Shown here: in pieces, positions 53,419 to 63,136 of the stretch | Layout of the letters: each line of letters begins with the position of its first letter | Numbering within the stretch: position 1 is the first letter of the stretch | Assembly (NCBI RefSeq): GCF_000337835.1 | Contig: NZ_AOLM01000025.1 | Span: 62,001-126,000, forward strand | Length of the DNA stretch: 64,000 nt | Origin: Haloferax sulfurifontis ATCC BAA-897 | GTDB taxonomy: Archaea; Halobacteriota; Halobacteria; Halobacteriales; Haloferacaceae | Reading direction: 5' to 3' | The notes under the pieces: generated by a model | Databases searched by the model: none | What the model was told of the DNA's origin: nothing | Seen by the model: only the letters and a program-made list of their open reading frames with translations | Translations under genes and position numbers: made by a program

Positions 53419-55329
53419 GTGGACCCGTCGCGCATCATCGACTCGTTTCCGGCCCCCAGTTTCCGCGGCGCGCAGGAGCGGGCCCTGCGTGACATCCGCG
53501 ACGCCTTCGCCGACGGCAACGACGTGGTCTTGGTCCGCGCGCCGACCGGGAGCGGCAAGTCGCTTCTCGCCCGCGCCATCGCGGGGTCGGCGGCGACCGT
53601 CGACGAGACCTCGCCCGCGCAGGCGACCGACGCCTACTACACGACCCCGCAGGTGTCGCAACTGGACGACGTGGCCGAGGACGACCTGCTTTCGGACCTC
53701 AAGATAATCCGCGGCAAGTCGAACTACAACTGCATCGTCTGCGGGGAGGAAGACACCCCCGTCGACCGCGCTCCCTGCGCCCGCAAGCGCGGCTTCGACT
53801 GCTCGGTCCGGCACCGCTGTCCGTACTTCTCCGACCGCGCCATCGCGTCGAACCGCCAAATCGCGGCGATGACGCTCGCGTACTTCATGCAGACCGCCGG
53901 CTCCGACGTGTTCCGAAAGCGCGACGTGGTCGTCGTCGACGAGGCCCACGGTCTGGCCGAGTGGGCCGAGATGTACGCGACGATCGACCTGAAGCCCCGG
54001 ACCGTGCCGGTGTGGGACGACATCGGCGTCCCCGACGTGGCGGCCGCGGGCGACCCCGTCGAGCGCGCCTCGCGCTTCGCGGAGGCGCTCGTCGGCGTCT
54101 GCAAGCGCGAGAAAGACGAGTTGCTGACGAAGTCCGAACTGACGCCCGAGGAGGCCGCCCGCCGCGACCGCCTGCAGGAACTCATCGGCGAACTGCAGTG
54201 GTTCGTCGAGGACTACCGCGACCCCCAGAGCCCGACGACGTGGGTCGTCGACCAGCACGACGGCGAGGGGTCGCCCATCGCCATCAAGCCGCTCGACCCC
54301 GCGAAGTACCTCAAACACACCGTCTGGGACCGCGGGAACAAGTTCGCGCTCCTGTCGGCGACCATCCTCAACAAGGCGGCGTTCTGCCGCTCTGTCGGCC
54401 TCGACCCCTCGAAGGTCGCGCTCGTGGACGTCGAACACACCTTCCCCGTCGAGAACCGGCCGCTGTACGACGTGACACAGGGGAAGATGACCTACGAGCA
54501 CCGCGACGAGACGCTCCCCAAAATCGCCCGGCTCGCCGTTCGCCTGATGGCGAAACACCCCGACGAGAAGGGGCTGATTCACTGTCACTCCTATGCGATT
54601 CAGGCTGAGCTTCGCCGCCGGCTCGCCGAGATGGGTCTCGGCAACCGCGTTCGCGGCCACGACCGCGACGACCGGAACGTCGAACTGGAGACGTGGAAGG
54701 CGACCGACCGCCCGAAGGTGTTCCTCTCGGTGAAGATGGAGGAGGCGCTGGACCTGAAAGGCGACCTCTGTCGCTGGCAGGTGCTCTGCAAAGCGCCGTA
54801 TCTCAACACGAACGACTCCAGAGTCGCCCGCCGGCTCGAAGACGGCCAGTGGGCGTGGTACCGCCGCGCCGCCCTCCGAACCGTGATTCAGGCCTGCGGC
54901 CGGGTCGTGCGCGCGCCCGACGACTACGGCGACACCTACGTCGCCGACAGCAGTCTGCTCCAACTGTTCGACAAGACGCGGACCGACATGCCCGACTGGT
55001 TCGCGGCGCAGGTCGACCGGATGTCGGAACCGGACCTCCCCGAGTTCGACCCCGTCGCGGCCGGCGGCCGCGGGGGGAACGCGGGCGACGCGGTCGGCGG
55101 GACCGCGAACCTCGGCGGCTCGACGAGCCGGTCGTCCGGAGCGTCGGGTGCGGGCTCCGGCTCGCGGCGCGACTCGACTCGCGGTTCGGGTTCTTCGGGA
55201 AGTCGTGCGGGCGGCTCCGGTGGCGCGTCGGCCGGCGGTTCCGGTGGTCGCAAAAGCGGCGGCTCGGCCGATGGCTCGGACGACGGCGGCCGGAGCAACC
55301 ACCCGCTTTCCGACGTGTGGGGCGAGTGA
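53419..55329 (+). CDS. DEAH-box ATP-dependent DNA helicase, XPD/Rad3-like
   Basis: 636 residues. Walker A APTGSGKS (41-48) and DEAH box VVVVDEAHG (174-177). Between them C105, C108, C120, C128 and C134 suggest the [4Fe-4S] of XPD/DinG helicases. The C-terminal helicase domain has GLIHCHSYAIQ, LCRWQVLCKAPY and QACGRVVRAPDDYGDTYV (motif VI). The last 90 residues are a Gly/Ser/Arg/Asp-rich disordered tail ending HPLSDVWGE. GTG start at 53419. It probably unwinds DNA in repair or recombination. Confidence 0.87.
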   Translation: MDPSRIIDSFPAPSFRGAQERALRDIRDAFADGNDVVLVRAPTGSGKSLLARAIAGSAATVDETSPAQATDAYYTTPQVSQLDDVAEDDLLSDLKIIRGKSNYNCIVCGEEDTPVDRAPCARKRGFDCSVRHRCPYFSDRAIASNRQIAAMTLAYFMQTAGSDVFRKRDVVVVDEAHGLAEWAEMYATIDLKPRTVPVWDDIGVPDVAAAGDPVERASRFAEALVGVCKREKDELLTKSELTPEEAARRDRLQELIGELQWFVEDYRDPQSPTTWVVDQHDGEGSPIAIKPLDPAKYLKHTVWDRGNKFALLSATILNKAAFCRSVGLDPSKVALVDVEHTFPVENRPLYDVTQGKMTYEHRDETLPKIARLAVRLMAKHPDEKGLIHCHSYAIQAELRRRLAEMGLGNRVRGHDRDDRNVELETWKATDRPKVFLSVKMEEALDLKGDLCRWQVLCKAPYLNTNDSRVARRLEDGQWAWYRRAALRTVIQACGRVVRAPDDYGDTYVADSSLLQLFDKTRTDMPDWFAAQVDRMSEPDLPEFDPVAAGGRGGNAGDAVGGTANLGGSTSRSSGASGAGSGSRRDSTRGSGSSGSRAGGSGGASAGGSGGRKSGGSADGSDDGGRSNHPLSDVWGE

Positions 55330-55416
55330 CTACAGGAAGAGGGTGGCCCCAGAGAACAGCGCCGACCCAATCATGAGCGCGACGAGCGTCAGCGCGAGGA
55401 ACTGCTGTCTGTCCAT
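55330..55416 (-). CDS. 28-residue membrane peptide
   Basis: ATG 55416 encodes MDRQQFLALTLVALMIGSAL, then FSGATLFL and stop. One transmembrane helix with a short charged N terminus. It lies directly tail to tail with the helicase gene. Similar single-helix peptides occur in haloarchaea, but function is unknown. Confidence 0.45.
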   Translation of the reverse strand: MDRQQFLALTLVALMIGSALFSGATLFL

Positions 55417-55735
55417 GGGCGTGCGACGGTCGGTCGGTAATTAACGTTTCTGAACCGGTTTCCACGAGTGATAACCGCGTCCCGCCGAGCAAAACCCGCC
55501 CTCCCGGTGTCATGCCATCTCGTCCCGTTCGAGAGGCAAAAATCGCCACAGTGTCCAAGAGAGCCGCCGCCTCCGATACATTTTCTCAATGATTGTTAAT
55601 GCTCTTAGTCGTTTACCGAACGAGTCTCGGATATTTGGTGACGTATGTAAAGCTATAGTTCACCTAACTTTGTCTTTGACACGCTTTCTCACGAAATAGT
55701 TAACACCAATGCCCCTGAATGGTGGAGTATCGGCC
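55417..55735. other. Spacer, no gene seen
   Basis: About 320 bp, AT-rich from 55580 on, probably holding the promoter of the next gene. No RNA gene or repeat recognised. Confidence 0.45.
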
Positions 55736-55930
55736 ATGCACACCAACGCACTCGCCACGGCGATGACACTGTATCGTAGTGGGGCACTCACACTCTCGCA
55801 GGCGGCCGCTCGCTCCGGCTACTCCGAAGACGACCTGCTTCTCGCCCTCCAGCGCCACGGCGTGCCCGTCCACGAAGACGACGCTCCGGCCGCGTCCCTC
55901 TCGGCGGACCGGCCGGCCAGCGCCGACTGA
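55736..55930 (+). CDS. Small HTH-like protein (DUF7317 type)
   Basis: 64 residues from ATG 55736; an in-frame ATG at 55709 would add nine. LATAMTLYRSGALTLSQAA then ARSGYSEDDLLLALQRHG looks like an HTH of the UPF0175/DUF7317 type seen with small regulators. Function unknown. Confidence 0.6.
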   Translation: MHTNALATAMTLYRSGALTLSQAAARSGYSEDDLLLALQRHGVPVHEDDAPAASLSADRPASAD

Positions 55931-56066
55931 TTCTGCTCCGTCGTTCGATTGTCGCCCGTTTCCCAGCGACCGCGCTCTCGGTTTTGTCGCCGATTCGGAC
56001 CGCGAGCCGTAAAAAGCGCACACGCCGTCGTCGCCGCGTTCCGCCTCTCTCCTGGTTGTTCTCCGC

Positions 56067-57197
56067 TTATTCTTCGTCTTCGTCGTCGACGACTTCCTCG
56101 GGGAGGATGTGCAGTCCCGACCGGCTCTTGAGGACCGGCACCATCGCCGCGTCGGGGTCGAAGTAGTCCGGCCGCGGGATGGTCTTCGCCTCGTACGTCT
56201 CGGGGTCGAGCACCTGCACGGCGTGTTCGTCCTCGACGGTGACGACGGTGGTCTCCTCCGCGTCCTCGACGGAGCCGAGGTCCTCGGCCTCGGGGCGCTC
56301 GCCCTCCTCGAACTCCGACTCGTAGGGGTCGCCGGAGGTGAGGCGCGTCCCTTTGAGGCGGCCGCGGTTGCTCCGCACGAGGACCGGCCCGTCGCCGTCC
56401 TCGGGGTCGATGACGTCGCCGGCGGTGTACCGCGGCAGGCGGGCGACGAACGTGACTCGGTAGACCTCGTTGCCGTCGCCGTCCTCCGTGACGAGCGTCG
56501 GGTGCTCCTCGATGGTGCCGCCGAAGCGCTCGCGAATCTGCTTCGCGACGCCGCTTCCCATCTTGTTGGTCGAAATCTTGATGTTCGGGCCGTTGGGCGT
56601 CCGCTTGATACTCGAGATGAACGCGTCTCGGTCGCCTTTCTCCTCGCGTTCCGCGATGTAGGACTCGGCGATTTCGATTGCCGTCTCGGCCTCCTCCGTC
56701 GTCGGCGTCCGGTCGTCGGCGCGGACCTGCACGAGGCTGGCGAAGTAGCCGCCGGCGATGCGACCACAGCGCTGGCACGTCTCGCGGGCGATGCTCACCG
56801 GGACGACGATAGACTCCTCCAGCGGCGTGCCGCGGACGACGCCCGAGAAGTGACAGTGCATTCGGATGTTGTTCTCGTCGACCTGCTCGGGCTCGACGCC
56901 CCAGCGGACCTCCTCGGCGTTGAGGTGGACGCCGAGGGAGTTCGACACCTCCTCGATGGCGATGTCGGTGTAGTCGCGCGCGCCGACGTCGACCCACCGG
57001 TTGCCCCGGTGAATCGCGCCGCACTGCGCGCAGACGCGGACCTGCACCTCGTCGGGCGCGTCCACGAGGTCGAAGTCCTCGAAGTAACACGAGTCACAGA
57101 GCACGTCGTCTCGCTCGCGCGGCATCCCGGGGAGCGGTTCCGGCCGCTCCGGAACCGGGTCGCCGCACCGAGGGCAGAAGTCGCGGGATTCGCTCAT
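56067..57197 (-). CDS. NMD3-family protein
   Basis: 376 residues from ATG 57197. The N-terminal zinc fingers are FCPRCGDP, LCDSCYFED, VCAQCGAIH and TCQRCGRIAGG. Then come the RRM/SH3-like parts of NMD3 (GPNIKISTNKMGSGVAKQIR). In eukaryotes NMD3 exports 60S subunits; the archaeal protein likely acts in large-subunit assembly. Ends in an acidic tail (VVDDEDEE). Confidence 0.87.
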   Translation of the reverse strand: MSESRDFCPRCGDPVPERPEPLPGMPRERDDVLCDSCYFEDFDLVDAPDEVQVRVCAQCGAIHRGNRWVDVGARDYTDIAIEEVSNSLGVHLNAEEVRWGVEPEQVDENNIRMHCHFSGVVRGTPLEESIVVPVSIARETCQRCGRIAGGYFASLVQVRADDRTPTTEEAETAIEIAESYIAEREEKGDRDAFISSIKRTPNGPNIKISTNKMGSGVAKQIRERFGGTIEEHPTLVTEDGDGNEVYRVTFVARLPRYTAGDVIDPEDGDGPVLVRSNRGRLKGTRLTSGDPYESEFEEGERPEAEDLGSVEDAEETTVVTVEDEHAVQVLDPETYEAKTIPRPDYFDPDAAMVPVLKSRSGLHILPEEVVDDEDEE

Positions 57198-57301
57198 TGA
57201 CGGCTCTAGTCCGTTCGACCGCTTAAGTTCGGCGTCACGGCGCGACGGCGAGCGTCGGCCGTCGTCGCCCGAGCGCGACCTCCGGCCGCCGCCGACGCGT
57301 C

Positions 57302-57940
57302 TCAGTGCTCGCCCGCCCCGTCGCGCAGGTACGACGCGGCCTCCTCGTCGGACACCTGCGCGAAGTCGCGGTAGAACGCGCCGACGGCCCCGAACGCCTC
57401 CGGCGACTCGACCGCGACGACCGCGTCGCACTCGGCTTCGAGCTCCGAGAGCGTGTGCGGCGGCCCGACCGGGACCGCGAGGACGACGCGCTCTGCGTCC
57501 CCGGCGACGACCTGCCGCAGGCACGCCCGGGCGGTCGCGCCCGTGGCGACGCCGTCGTCGACGACGACCACGCGCTTTTCGGCCACGTCGGGAAGCGGGT
57601 CGCCGCCGCGGTACAGAGAGACCTTCTCTCTGGCCGCCTCGGCCTCGCGCTCGCGCTCGCGGTCGAGGTAGTCGTCGCCCACGTCGAGATACGAAAGCAG
57701 GTCCTCGTTCCACCACGCGCTCCCGTCGCCGGCGACCGCCCCCACGGCGAGTTCGGGGTTGTCCGGCGCGCCGACCTTGGACGCGACGACCACGTCCAGC
57801 GGCGCTCTGAGGCGGTCTGCGACCTCTCTGCCGACGGGGAGGCCGCCGCGCGGGATGGCCAACACGAGGTCCGCCGTCTCTTCTCGCTCGTCGAGCAGGT
57901 CCGCCAGCCGGCGGCCCGCGTCTTCCCTATCGGCGAACAT
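57302..57940 (-). CDS. Phosphoribosyltransferase family protein
   Basis: 212 residues from ATG 57940 (MFADREDAGRRLADLL). PRPP-binding loop RVVVVDDGVATGATARA and an N-terminal VLAIPRGGLPVGREVADRL match the group of hydrolase-linked PRTases. Specificity unknown; possibly nucleobase salvage or a regulatory role. Confidence 0.85.
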   Translation of the reverse strand: MFADREDAGRRLADLLDEREETADLVLAIPRGGLPVGREVADRLRAPLDVVVASKVGAPDNPELAVGAVAGDGSAWWNEDLLSYLDVGDDYLDREREREAEAAREKVSLYRGGDPLPDVAEKRVVVVDDGVATGATARACLRQVVAGDAERVVLAVPVGPPHTLSELEAECDAVVAVESPEAFGAVGAFYRDFAQVSDEEAASYLRDGAGEH

Positions 57941-58064
57941 GTCACCCCGAGCTACGCGCTCCCGCGGCAAAACGGTGTGTCCCGATTCTTCACGATTCGG
58001 ACGGTCGCGTGCGAGGGCTTCGCACTCCAACAGCGTTTATTAGCCGGATTACTAATCACGTGGT

Positions 58065-58946
58065 ATGAACTGGAAACCGGACTGGGGACTTCGCGGGCGG
58101 ATGGCGCTCACGATGTTCCTCCTGTTCGCCCTCTACATCGTCTTCGCGGGGGTGTTGTTCGCCTACTTCCAGAGCCTCGCCGTCATGGCCGGGTTCATGG
58201 GCGTCTTCCTCTTCGCGCAGTTCTTCTTCAGCGACAAAATCGCGCTGTACAGCATGGGCGCGTCCGTCGTCGACGAGGACGACGGCCCGCAGGCGCGGAA
58301 GCTCCACGCGATGGTCGGTCGGCTCTCTCAGCAGGCGGACCTCCCGAAGCCGAAGGTCGCCATCGCCGACACGCGCGTCCCGAACGCCTTCGCCACGGGT
58401 CGCTCCCAGAAGAGCTCGGCCGTCTGCGTCACGACCGGCCTGATGGACACCCTCGACGACGACGAGCTGGAGGGCGTCATCGCCCACGAGCTCGCGCACG
58501 TGAAGAACCGCGACGTGATGGTCATGACCATCGCGTCGTTCCTCTCCAGCATCGCCTTCCTCATCGTCCGCTGGGGCTGGTTCTTCGGCGGCGACCGCGA
58601 CAGACAGAACATGCCGGTCATCGTCGCCATCCTCGCGTCGCTCGTCGTCTGGATAATCTCGTATCTCCTGATTCGGGCGCTGTCGCGGTACCGCGAGTAC
58701 GCCGCCGACCGCGGGGCCGCCGTCATCACCGGCCGCCCCTCGGCGCTGGCGTCCGCGCTCCTCAAGATTTCGGGCCGGATGGACAACGTCCCGAAGCGCG
58801 ACATGCGCGACACCTCGGAGATGAACGCGTTCTTCATCATCCCCATCAAGTCCGACTTCATCGGCCGCCTGTTCAGCACCCACCCCTCCACCGAGAACCG
58901 CGTCGAGCGCCTCCGCGACATGGAGCGCGAGATGGAGACCGTCTAA
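58065..58946 (+). CDS. htpX: HtpX-like zinc metalloprotease
   Basis: 293 residues. Two N-terminal helices (residues 13-33 and 36-55), zinc motif HELAH (141-145), a third Glu ligand in YREYAADRGAAV, and two more hydrophobic segments near 150-200. Membrane protein quality control. It lies six bases before pspAB on the same strand, an arrangement common in archaea. Confidence 0.93.
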   Translation: MNWKPDWGLRGRMALTMFLLFALYIVFAGVLFAYFQSLAVMAGFMGVFLFAQFFFSDKIALYSMGASVVDEDDGPQARKLHAMVGRLSQQADLPKPKVAIADTRVPNAFATGRSQKSSAVCVTTGLMDTLDDDELEGVIAHELAHVKNRDVMVMTIASFLSSIAFLIVRWGWFFGGDRDRQNMPVIVAILASLVVWIISYLLIRALSRYREYAADRGAAVITGRPSALASALLKISGRMDNVPKRDMRDTSEMNAFFIIPIKSDFIGRLFSTHPSTENRVERLRDMEREMETV

Positions 58947-58952
58947 GCGCCG

Positions 58953-59558
58953 ATGGGGCTGTTCGATTCATTCCGCGCCATGCTCGGCATCAGCGCCGAG
59001 TCCGACGCGACCACCAAGGCGGACCCCGAGGACCTCTTCGGGATGAGCACGGCGTACCTCACGATGGAGGCCGACCTCCGATTCGACTCGGCCGACGAGG
59101 CGGCGCTGTGTTTCTCCTCCGTCGACAGCACCGACTTCGCCGACACCGTCGACGCCGTGGAGGACATCCTCACCGCCGGAAGCGAGGAGACGGGCACCGA
59201 GTTCCGCCGGCACACCGACGGCCACGGCTACAACTGGGTCGTCCTCGCCGACGACGACCCCGAGGACCTCGTGACGAGCGTCCACTTCGCGGCCGACGAG
59301 TTCATCGAGCGCGGCTACGGGTCGCGCCTGCTCGCCGCCCTGTTCGGCTTCGAGCGCGACGGCGACCGCGCCTACTGGATTTACTCGTTCCGCCGCGGGG
59401 CGTACTACCCCTTCGCCCCGCAGGGAACCTCGACGCGGAACCAGAGCCTGGAGTTCAAACTCGAATCCGTCCTCGACGGCGAACTCGAAATCGAAGACGA
59501 CGAGAGCTACTGGTACCCGCTGTGGCCGTCGACGCCGAACGGCCACCCGTGGGACTGA
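58953..59558 (+). CDS. pspAB: PspA-associated protein PspAB
   Basis: 201 residues: MGLFDSFRAMLGISAESDA at the N terminus; FGMSTAYLTMEADL and GYNWVVLADDDPEDLVTSVH are family blocks. It is thought to work with PspA-type membrane stress proteins and with HtpX. No PspA gene is seen in this window. Operon with htpX. Confidence 0.88.
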   Translation: MGLFDSFRAMLGISAESDATTKADPEDLFGMSTAYLTMEADLRFDSADEAALCFSSVDSTDFADTVDAVEDILTAGSEETGTEFRRHTDGHGYNWVVLADDDPEDLVTSVHFAADEFIERGYGSRLLAALFGFERDGDRAYWIYSFRRGAYYPFAPQGTSTRNQSLEFKLESVLDGELEIEDDESYWYPLWPSTPNGHPWD

Positions 59559-59796
59559 CCACGCTCGCCTGACTCGCTCGCGACCGACCTTTTCGATTCG
59601 GTTTTACTTTCACGCTAGCCCGCGCTCCCGGTCGGTTCGGCGCGTCCCCCGTTTCTGTTCCGCTCTGTCCGTTCCTTCGCGACATCGCCCTTGAACCTCC
59701 GCGATAGCCTGTCTCACAGCCCCGCCGCGTCTCTCGATTTCACTTTCACCTCGCTGTTAACGAGGGTTTATGAGGGTATAGGCGGAACGACTGGGT

Positions 59797-60828
59797 ATGG
59801 CAGAAGACGACCTCGAAAGTCTCCCCGGCGTCGGCCCGGCGACGGCCGACAAACTCACAGACACCGGCTACGACAGCTATCAGTCCATCGCGGTCGCCAG
59901 CCCCGGCGAACTGTCGAACAAGGCCGATATCGGCTCCAGCACGGCCTCCGACATCATCAACGCGGCCCGCGACGCCGCCGACGTCGGTGGCTTCGAGACC
60001 GGTTCGATGGTCCTCGAACGACGCCAGCAAATCGGCAAGCTGAGCTGGCAGATCGACGAAGTCGACGAACTCCTCGGCGGCGGCCTCGAAACGCAGTCCA
60101 TCACCGAGGTGTACGGTGAGTTCGGTGCCGGGAAGTCCCAGATTACGCACCAGCTCGCGGTCAACGTCCAGCTTCCGCCCGAGCAGGGCGGCCTCGGCGG
60201 CGGGTGTATCTTCATCGACTCCGAGGACACGTTCCGCCCGGAGCGTATCGACGACATGGTCCGCGGCCTCGAAGACGACGTGCTCGAAGCCACGCTCGAA
60301 GACCGCGGAATCGAAGGCTCGGTCGACGACGAAGAGACGATGCAGGCGCTCGTCGACGACGTCCTCGACAAGATTCACGTCGCCAAGGCGTTCAACTCCA
60401 ACCACCAGATTCTCCTCGCCGAGAAGGCCAAGGAACTCGCCGGCGAACACGAGGACACCGAGTGGCCGGTCCGTCTCCTCTGTGTGGACTCGCTCACCGC
60501 CCACTTCCGCGCCGAGTACGTCGGCCGCGGCGAGCTCGCGGAGCGCCAGCAGAAGCTCAACAAGCACCTCCACGACCTGATGCGCATCGGCGACCTGTTC
60601 AACACGGGCATCCTCGTGACGAATCAGGTCGCGTCGAACCCCGACTCCTACTTCGGCGACCCGACCCAGCCCATCGGTGGCAACATCCTCGGCCACACCT
60701 CGACGTTCCGCATCTACCTCCGCAAGTCCAAGGGTGACAAGCGTATCGTCCGCCTCGTGGACGCGCCGAACCTCGCCGACGGCGAGGCCATCATGCGCGT
60801 GCAGGACGCCGGTCTCAAGCCCGAGTAA
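59797..60828 (+). CDS. radA: DNA repair and recombination protein RadA
   Basis: 343 residues, the archaeal RecA/Rad51. N-terminal helix-hairpin-helix ([12 protein letters not shown]), Walker [10 protein letters not shown] (107-115) and Walker B in [13 protein letters not shown]2/DNA loop region [17 protein letters not shown]. No intein, in contrast to polC. TATA-like element at about 59770. Confidence 0.97.
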   Translation: MAEDDLESLPGVGPATADKLTDTGYDSYQSIAVASPGELSNKADIGSSTASDIINAARDAADVGGFETGSMVLERRQQIGKLSWQIDEVDELLGGGLETQSITEVYGEFGAGKSQITHQLAVNVQLPPEQGGLGGGCIFIDSEDTFRPERIDDMVRGLEDDVLEATLEDRGIEGSVDDEETMQALVDDVLDKIHVAKAFNSNHQILLAEKAKELAGEHEDTEWPVRLLCVDSLTAHFRAEYVGRGELAERQQKLNKHLHDLMRIGDLFNTGILVTNQVASNPDSYFGDPTQPIGGNILGHTSTFRIYLRKSKGDKRIVRLVDAPNLADGEAIMRVQDAGLKPE

Positions 60829-61019
60829 GCCGTCGCTCGGTCGGCCGGTTTCACACGACTCCACGGTCTCCGTTCCCCCACAGCCCCTCCGTCTCACCCC
60901 ACATTCTCCCCGTCGTCTCGTCTCCCCGAGCGGCCGCCCCGTCTCGCGGTTCTCACAATGTTGGAAACAGATTGCAATACTATCCCGTCGGCGGCCCATC
61001 GTTTAGGTAGGTGAACTCC

Positions 61020-62165
61020 ATGACGCATCGAATCGTAGTCGTTGGCGGTGGCACGGGTGGGACGGTCGTTTCGAACCGTCTCGCCGAGGAACTCGAATCG
61101 GAAATCGACGCCGGTGACGTGGAGGTGACGCTCGTCTCCGACGACACGAAACACGTCTACAAGCCGGTGTTCTTGTACGTCCCGTTCGGAGTCGCGGAGC
61201 CGGAGGACGGCGTCCGCGACCTGCGGGACCTCGTCGACGAGCGGGTGAATATCGTCACTAACCGCGTCCGCCGGGTCGAAACCGACGAAAAGCGCCTCTA
61301 CTGTCAGGACGGCGACGAGGTGCTCGACTACGACACGCTCGTCCTCGCGACCGGCGCGAAGCTCGACCCCGACGCAGTCCCCGGCTTCCGGGAGGGCGCA
61401 CACCACTTCTACAGCGCCGAGGGGGCAGAACGGCTCCGCGACGCGCTCGCGGAGTTCGACGGCGGTCGCCTCGTGTTGAGCGTCGTCGGGACGCCCCACA
61501 TGTGCCCGGCCGCGCCGCTCGAATTCACGTTCATCGTGGACGACTGGCTCCGGGAACAGGGTCTGCGCGAGGACACGGACCTCGTCTACACCTACCCGAT
61601 GGAGCGGAGCCACGGGAAGCCCGAGGTCGCCGAGTGGGCCGACCCGATTCTGGCCGAGCGCGGCGTCCGCGTCGAGACCGACTTCGTCGTCGACGCCATC
61701 GACCCGGACGAACGGGTCGTCTCAGCGAAAAGCGGCGCGGAAGTGGACTACGACCTGCTGGTCGGCATCCCGCCGCACCGCGGCGACGAGCTCATCGTCG
61801 ACTCCGGCCTCGGCGACGCCGGCTGGGTCGACGTCGACCAGCGGACCCTCCGCGCGACCGCCGCCGAGGACGTGTACGCCATCGGCGACACGGCGGCGCT
61901 CCCAATCCCGAAAGCCGGGAGCGCGGCGCACTTCCAGGCCTTCGCGGTCGCGGAGCGCATCGCCGCGGAAGTCCGCGGCCGCACGCCGACGAAGCGGTAC
62001 GACGGCAAGACCGTCTGCTTCGTCGAGACCGGCCTCGACGAGGCGTCGTTCGTCTCGTTCGACTACGAGACGCCCGCGACGATGCGCCAGCCGTCGAAGC
62101 CCATCCACTGGGCGAAACACGCGTACAACGAATCGTACTGGCTGACCGCCAGGGGGATGCTCTGA
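61020..62165 (+). CDS. FAD-dependent sulfide:quinone reductase-like oxidoreductase
   Basis: 381 residues from ATG 61020. FAD site VVVGGGTGGTVVSNRLA, second FAD region DVYAIGDTAALPIPKAGSA. A single Cys (C162) in TPHMCPAAPLEF sits at the place of an SQR active-site Cys. The next gene, a DUF1641 protein, is a frequent partner of SQR-like enzymes. It may oxidise sulfide or sulfane sulfur and reduce quinone. Confidence 0.83.
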   Translation: MTHRIVVVGGGTGGTVVSNRLAEELESEIDAGDVEVTLVSDDTKHVYKPVFLYVPFGVAEPEDGVRDLRDLVDERVNIVTNRVRRVETDEKRLYCQDGDEVLDYDTLVLATGAKLDPDAVPGFREGAHHFYSAEGAERLRDALAEFDGGRLVLSVVGTPHMCPAAPLEFTFIVDDWLREQGLREDTDLVYTYPMERSHGKPEVAEWADPILAERGVRVETDFVVDAIDPDERVVSAKSGAEVDYDLLVGIPPHRGDELIVDSGLGDAGWVDVDQRTLRATAAEDVYAIGDTAALPIPKAGSAAHFQAFAVAERIAAEVRGRTPTKRYDGKTVCFVETGLDEASFVSFDYETPATMRQPSKPIHWAKHAYNESYWLTARGML

Positions 62166-62175
62166 GGTGAGACCA

Positions 62176-62589
62176 ATGCAGGACCACGAATCTACCACGA
62201 CGACCGAACAGCAGGTGCCCGACGAACTCGTCCGGGCCATCGAGAACAACCCGGAAGAGGTCGCGCTCCTCGTCGAGCGGCTCGGCCTCGTCAACGACCT
62301 CATCGACGTGCTCGAACTCGGCGTCGGCGCGCTCGACGACGAGATGGTCCGGTCGCTCGCGCGGACCGGCACCTCGCTCGCGGAGGTCGCAGACGACGCT
62401 TCCGACCCGGACACTGTCGCCGGGATGAAGCGCCTGCTCCGCGCCGTCGGCGACGCGGAGGACGCGGAGGCGACGCCCGTGGGCGCGGTCGGCCTGCTTC
62501 GGGCCACCCGCGACCCCGAGGTCAAGGCGGGCCTCGGCTACCTCGTCGCGCTGGCGGCGGCGCTCGGCGCGGGAACGGACGCAGAATAG
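62176..62589 (+). CDS. DUF1641 protein, SQR partner
   Basis: 137 residues from ATG 62176; helical: AIENNPEEVALLVERLGLV and VGLLRATRDPEVKAGLGYL. DUF1641 proteins are found beside SQR and formate dehydrogenase genes. Ten bases after the SQR-like gene, so co-transcribed. Confidence 0.82.
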   Translation: MQDHESTTTTEQQVPDELVRAIENNPEEVALLVERLGLVNDLIDVLELGVGALDDEMVRSLARTGTSLAEVADDASDPDTVAGMKRLLRAVGDAEDAEATPVGAVGLLRATRDPEVKAGLGYLVALAAALGAGTDAE

Positions 62590-62635
62590 CTCGAATCGCG
62601 TTCGGCTCGCCGTGTCGCCGCCGGCCGAAGTCGGC

Positions 62636-63064
62636 TCAGTCGTCGCCGTCTTCGGTCTTCGTCTGCTCGATTTCTATCTCGCCGTCGTGAATCTTCGCGC
62701 CGTCCTGTGCGACCTGTCGCGCGAGCACGGCGCACTTGATGCGCATCGGCGAGATGTCGACGCCGAGCATCTCGGTGATGTCGTCGGTGTCCATCGCCTC
62801 CAGTTCCGAGAGCGTCGTGCCCGGCAGTCGCTGGGTGAGCATGCTCGCGGACGCCTGACTGATGGCACAGCCATCGCCGGAGAACGCGACGCGCTCTATG
62901 GTCTCGCCGTCGTCGGCGAGCTGCACGTCCATCGTAATCGTATCGCCGCAGGAGGGGTTCTCCCCGGTGTGGGTGAACGTCGGCGACTCCAGCCGACCGT
63001 GGTTCCGGGGGTTCTTGTAGTGGTCCATTATCTGCTGACGATACATGTCTGAGCCAATGCCCAT
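62636..63064 (-). CDS. sufU: Fe-S cluster scaffold SufU/IscU-like
   Basis: 142 residues. Scaffold ligands C39 (NPSCGD), C66 (SGDGCAIS) and C111 (MRIKCAVLA), plus D41. This matches the zinc-dependent SufU type which receives sulfur from SufS. The sufS gene begins to the right, with a channel gene between. Confidence 0.93.
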   Translation of the reverse strand: MGIGSDMYRQQIMDHYKNPRNHGRLESPTFTHTGENPSCGDTITMDVQLADDGETIERVAFSGDGCAISQASASMLTQRLPGTTLSELEAMDTDDITEMLGVDISPMRIKCAVLARQVAQDGAKIHDGEIEIEQTKTEDGDD

Positions 63065-63136
63065 TGGTGTTCGTCGGGGCTACGCCCGAGCGCCGTAAAA
63101 GGATTCCGGGGCCGGCGATTCGGCCGAATTCGTCGC

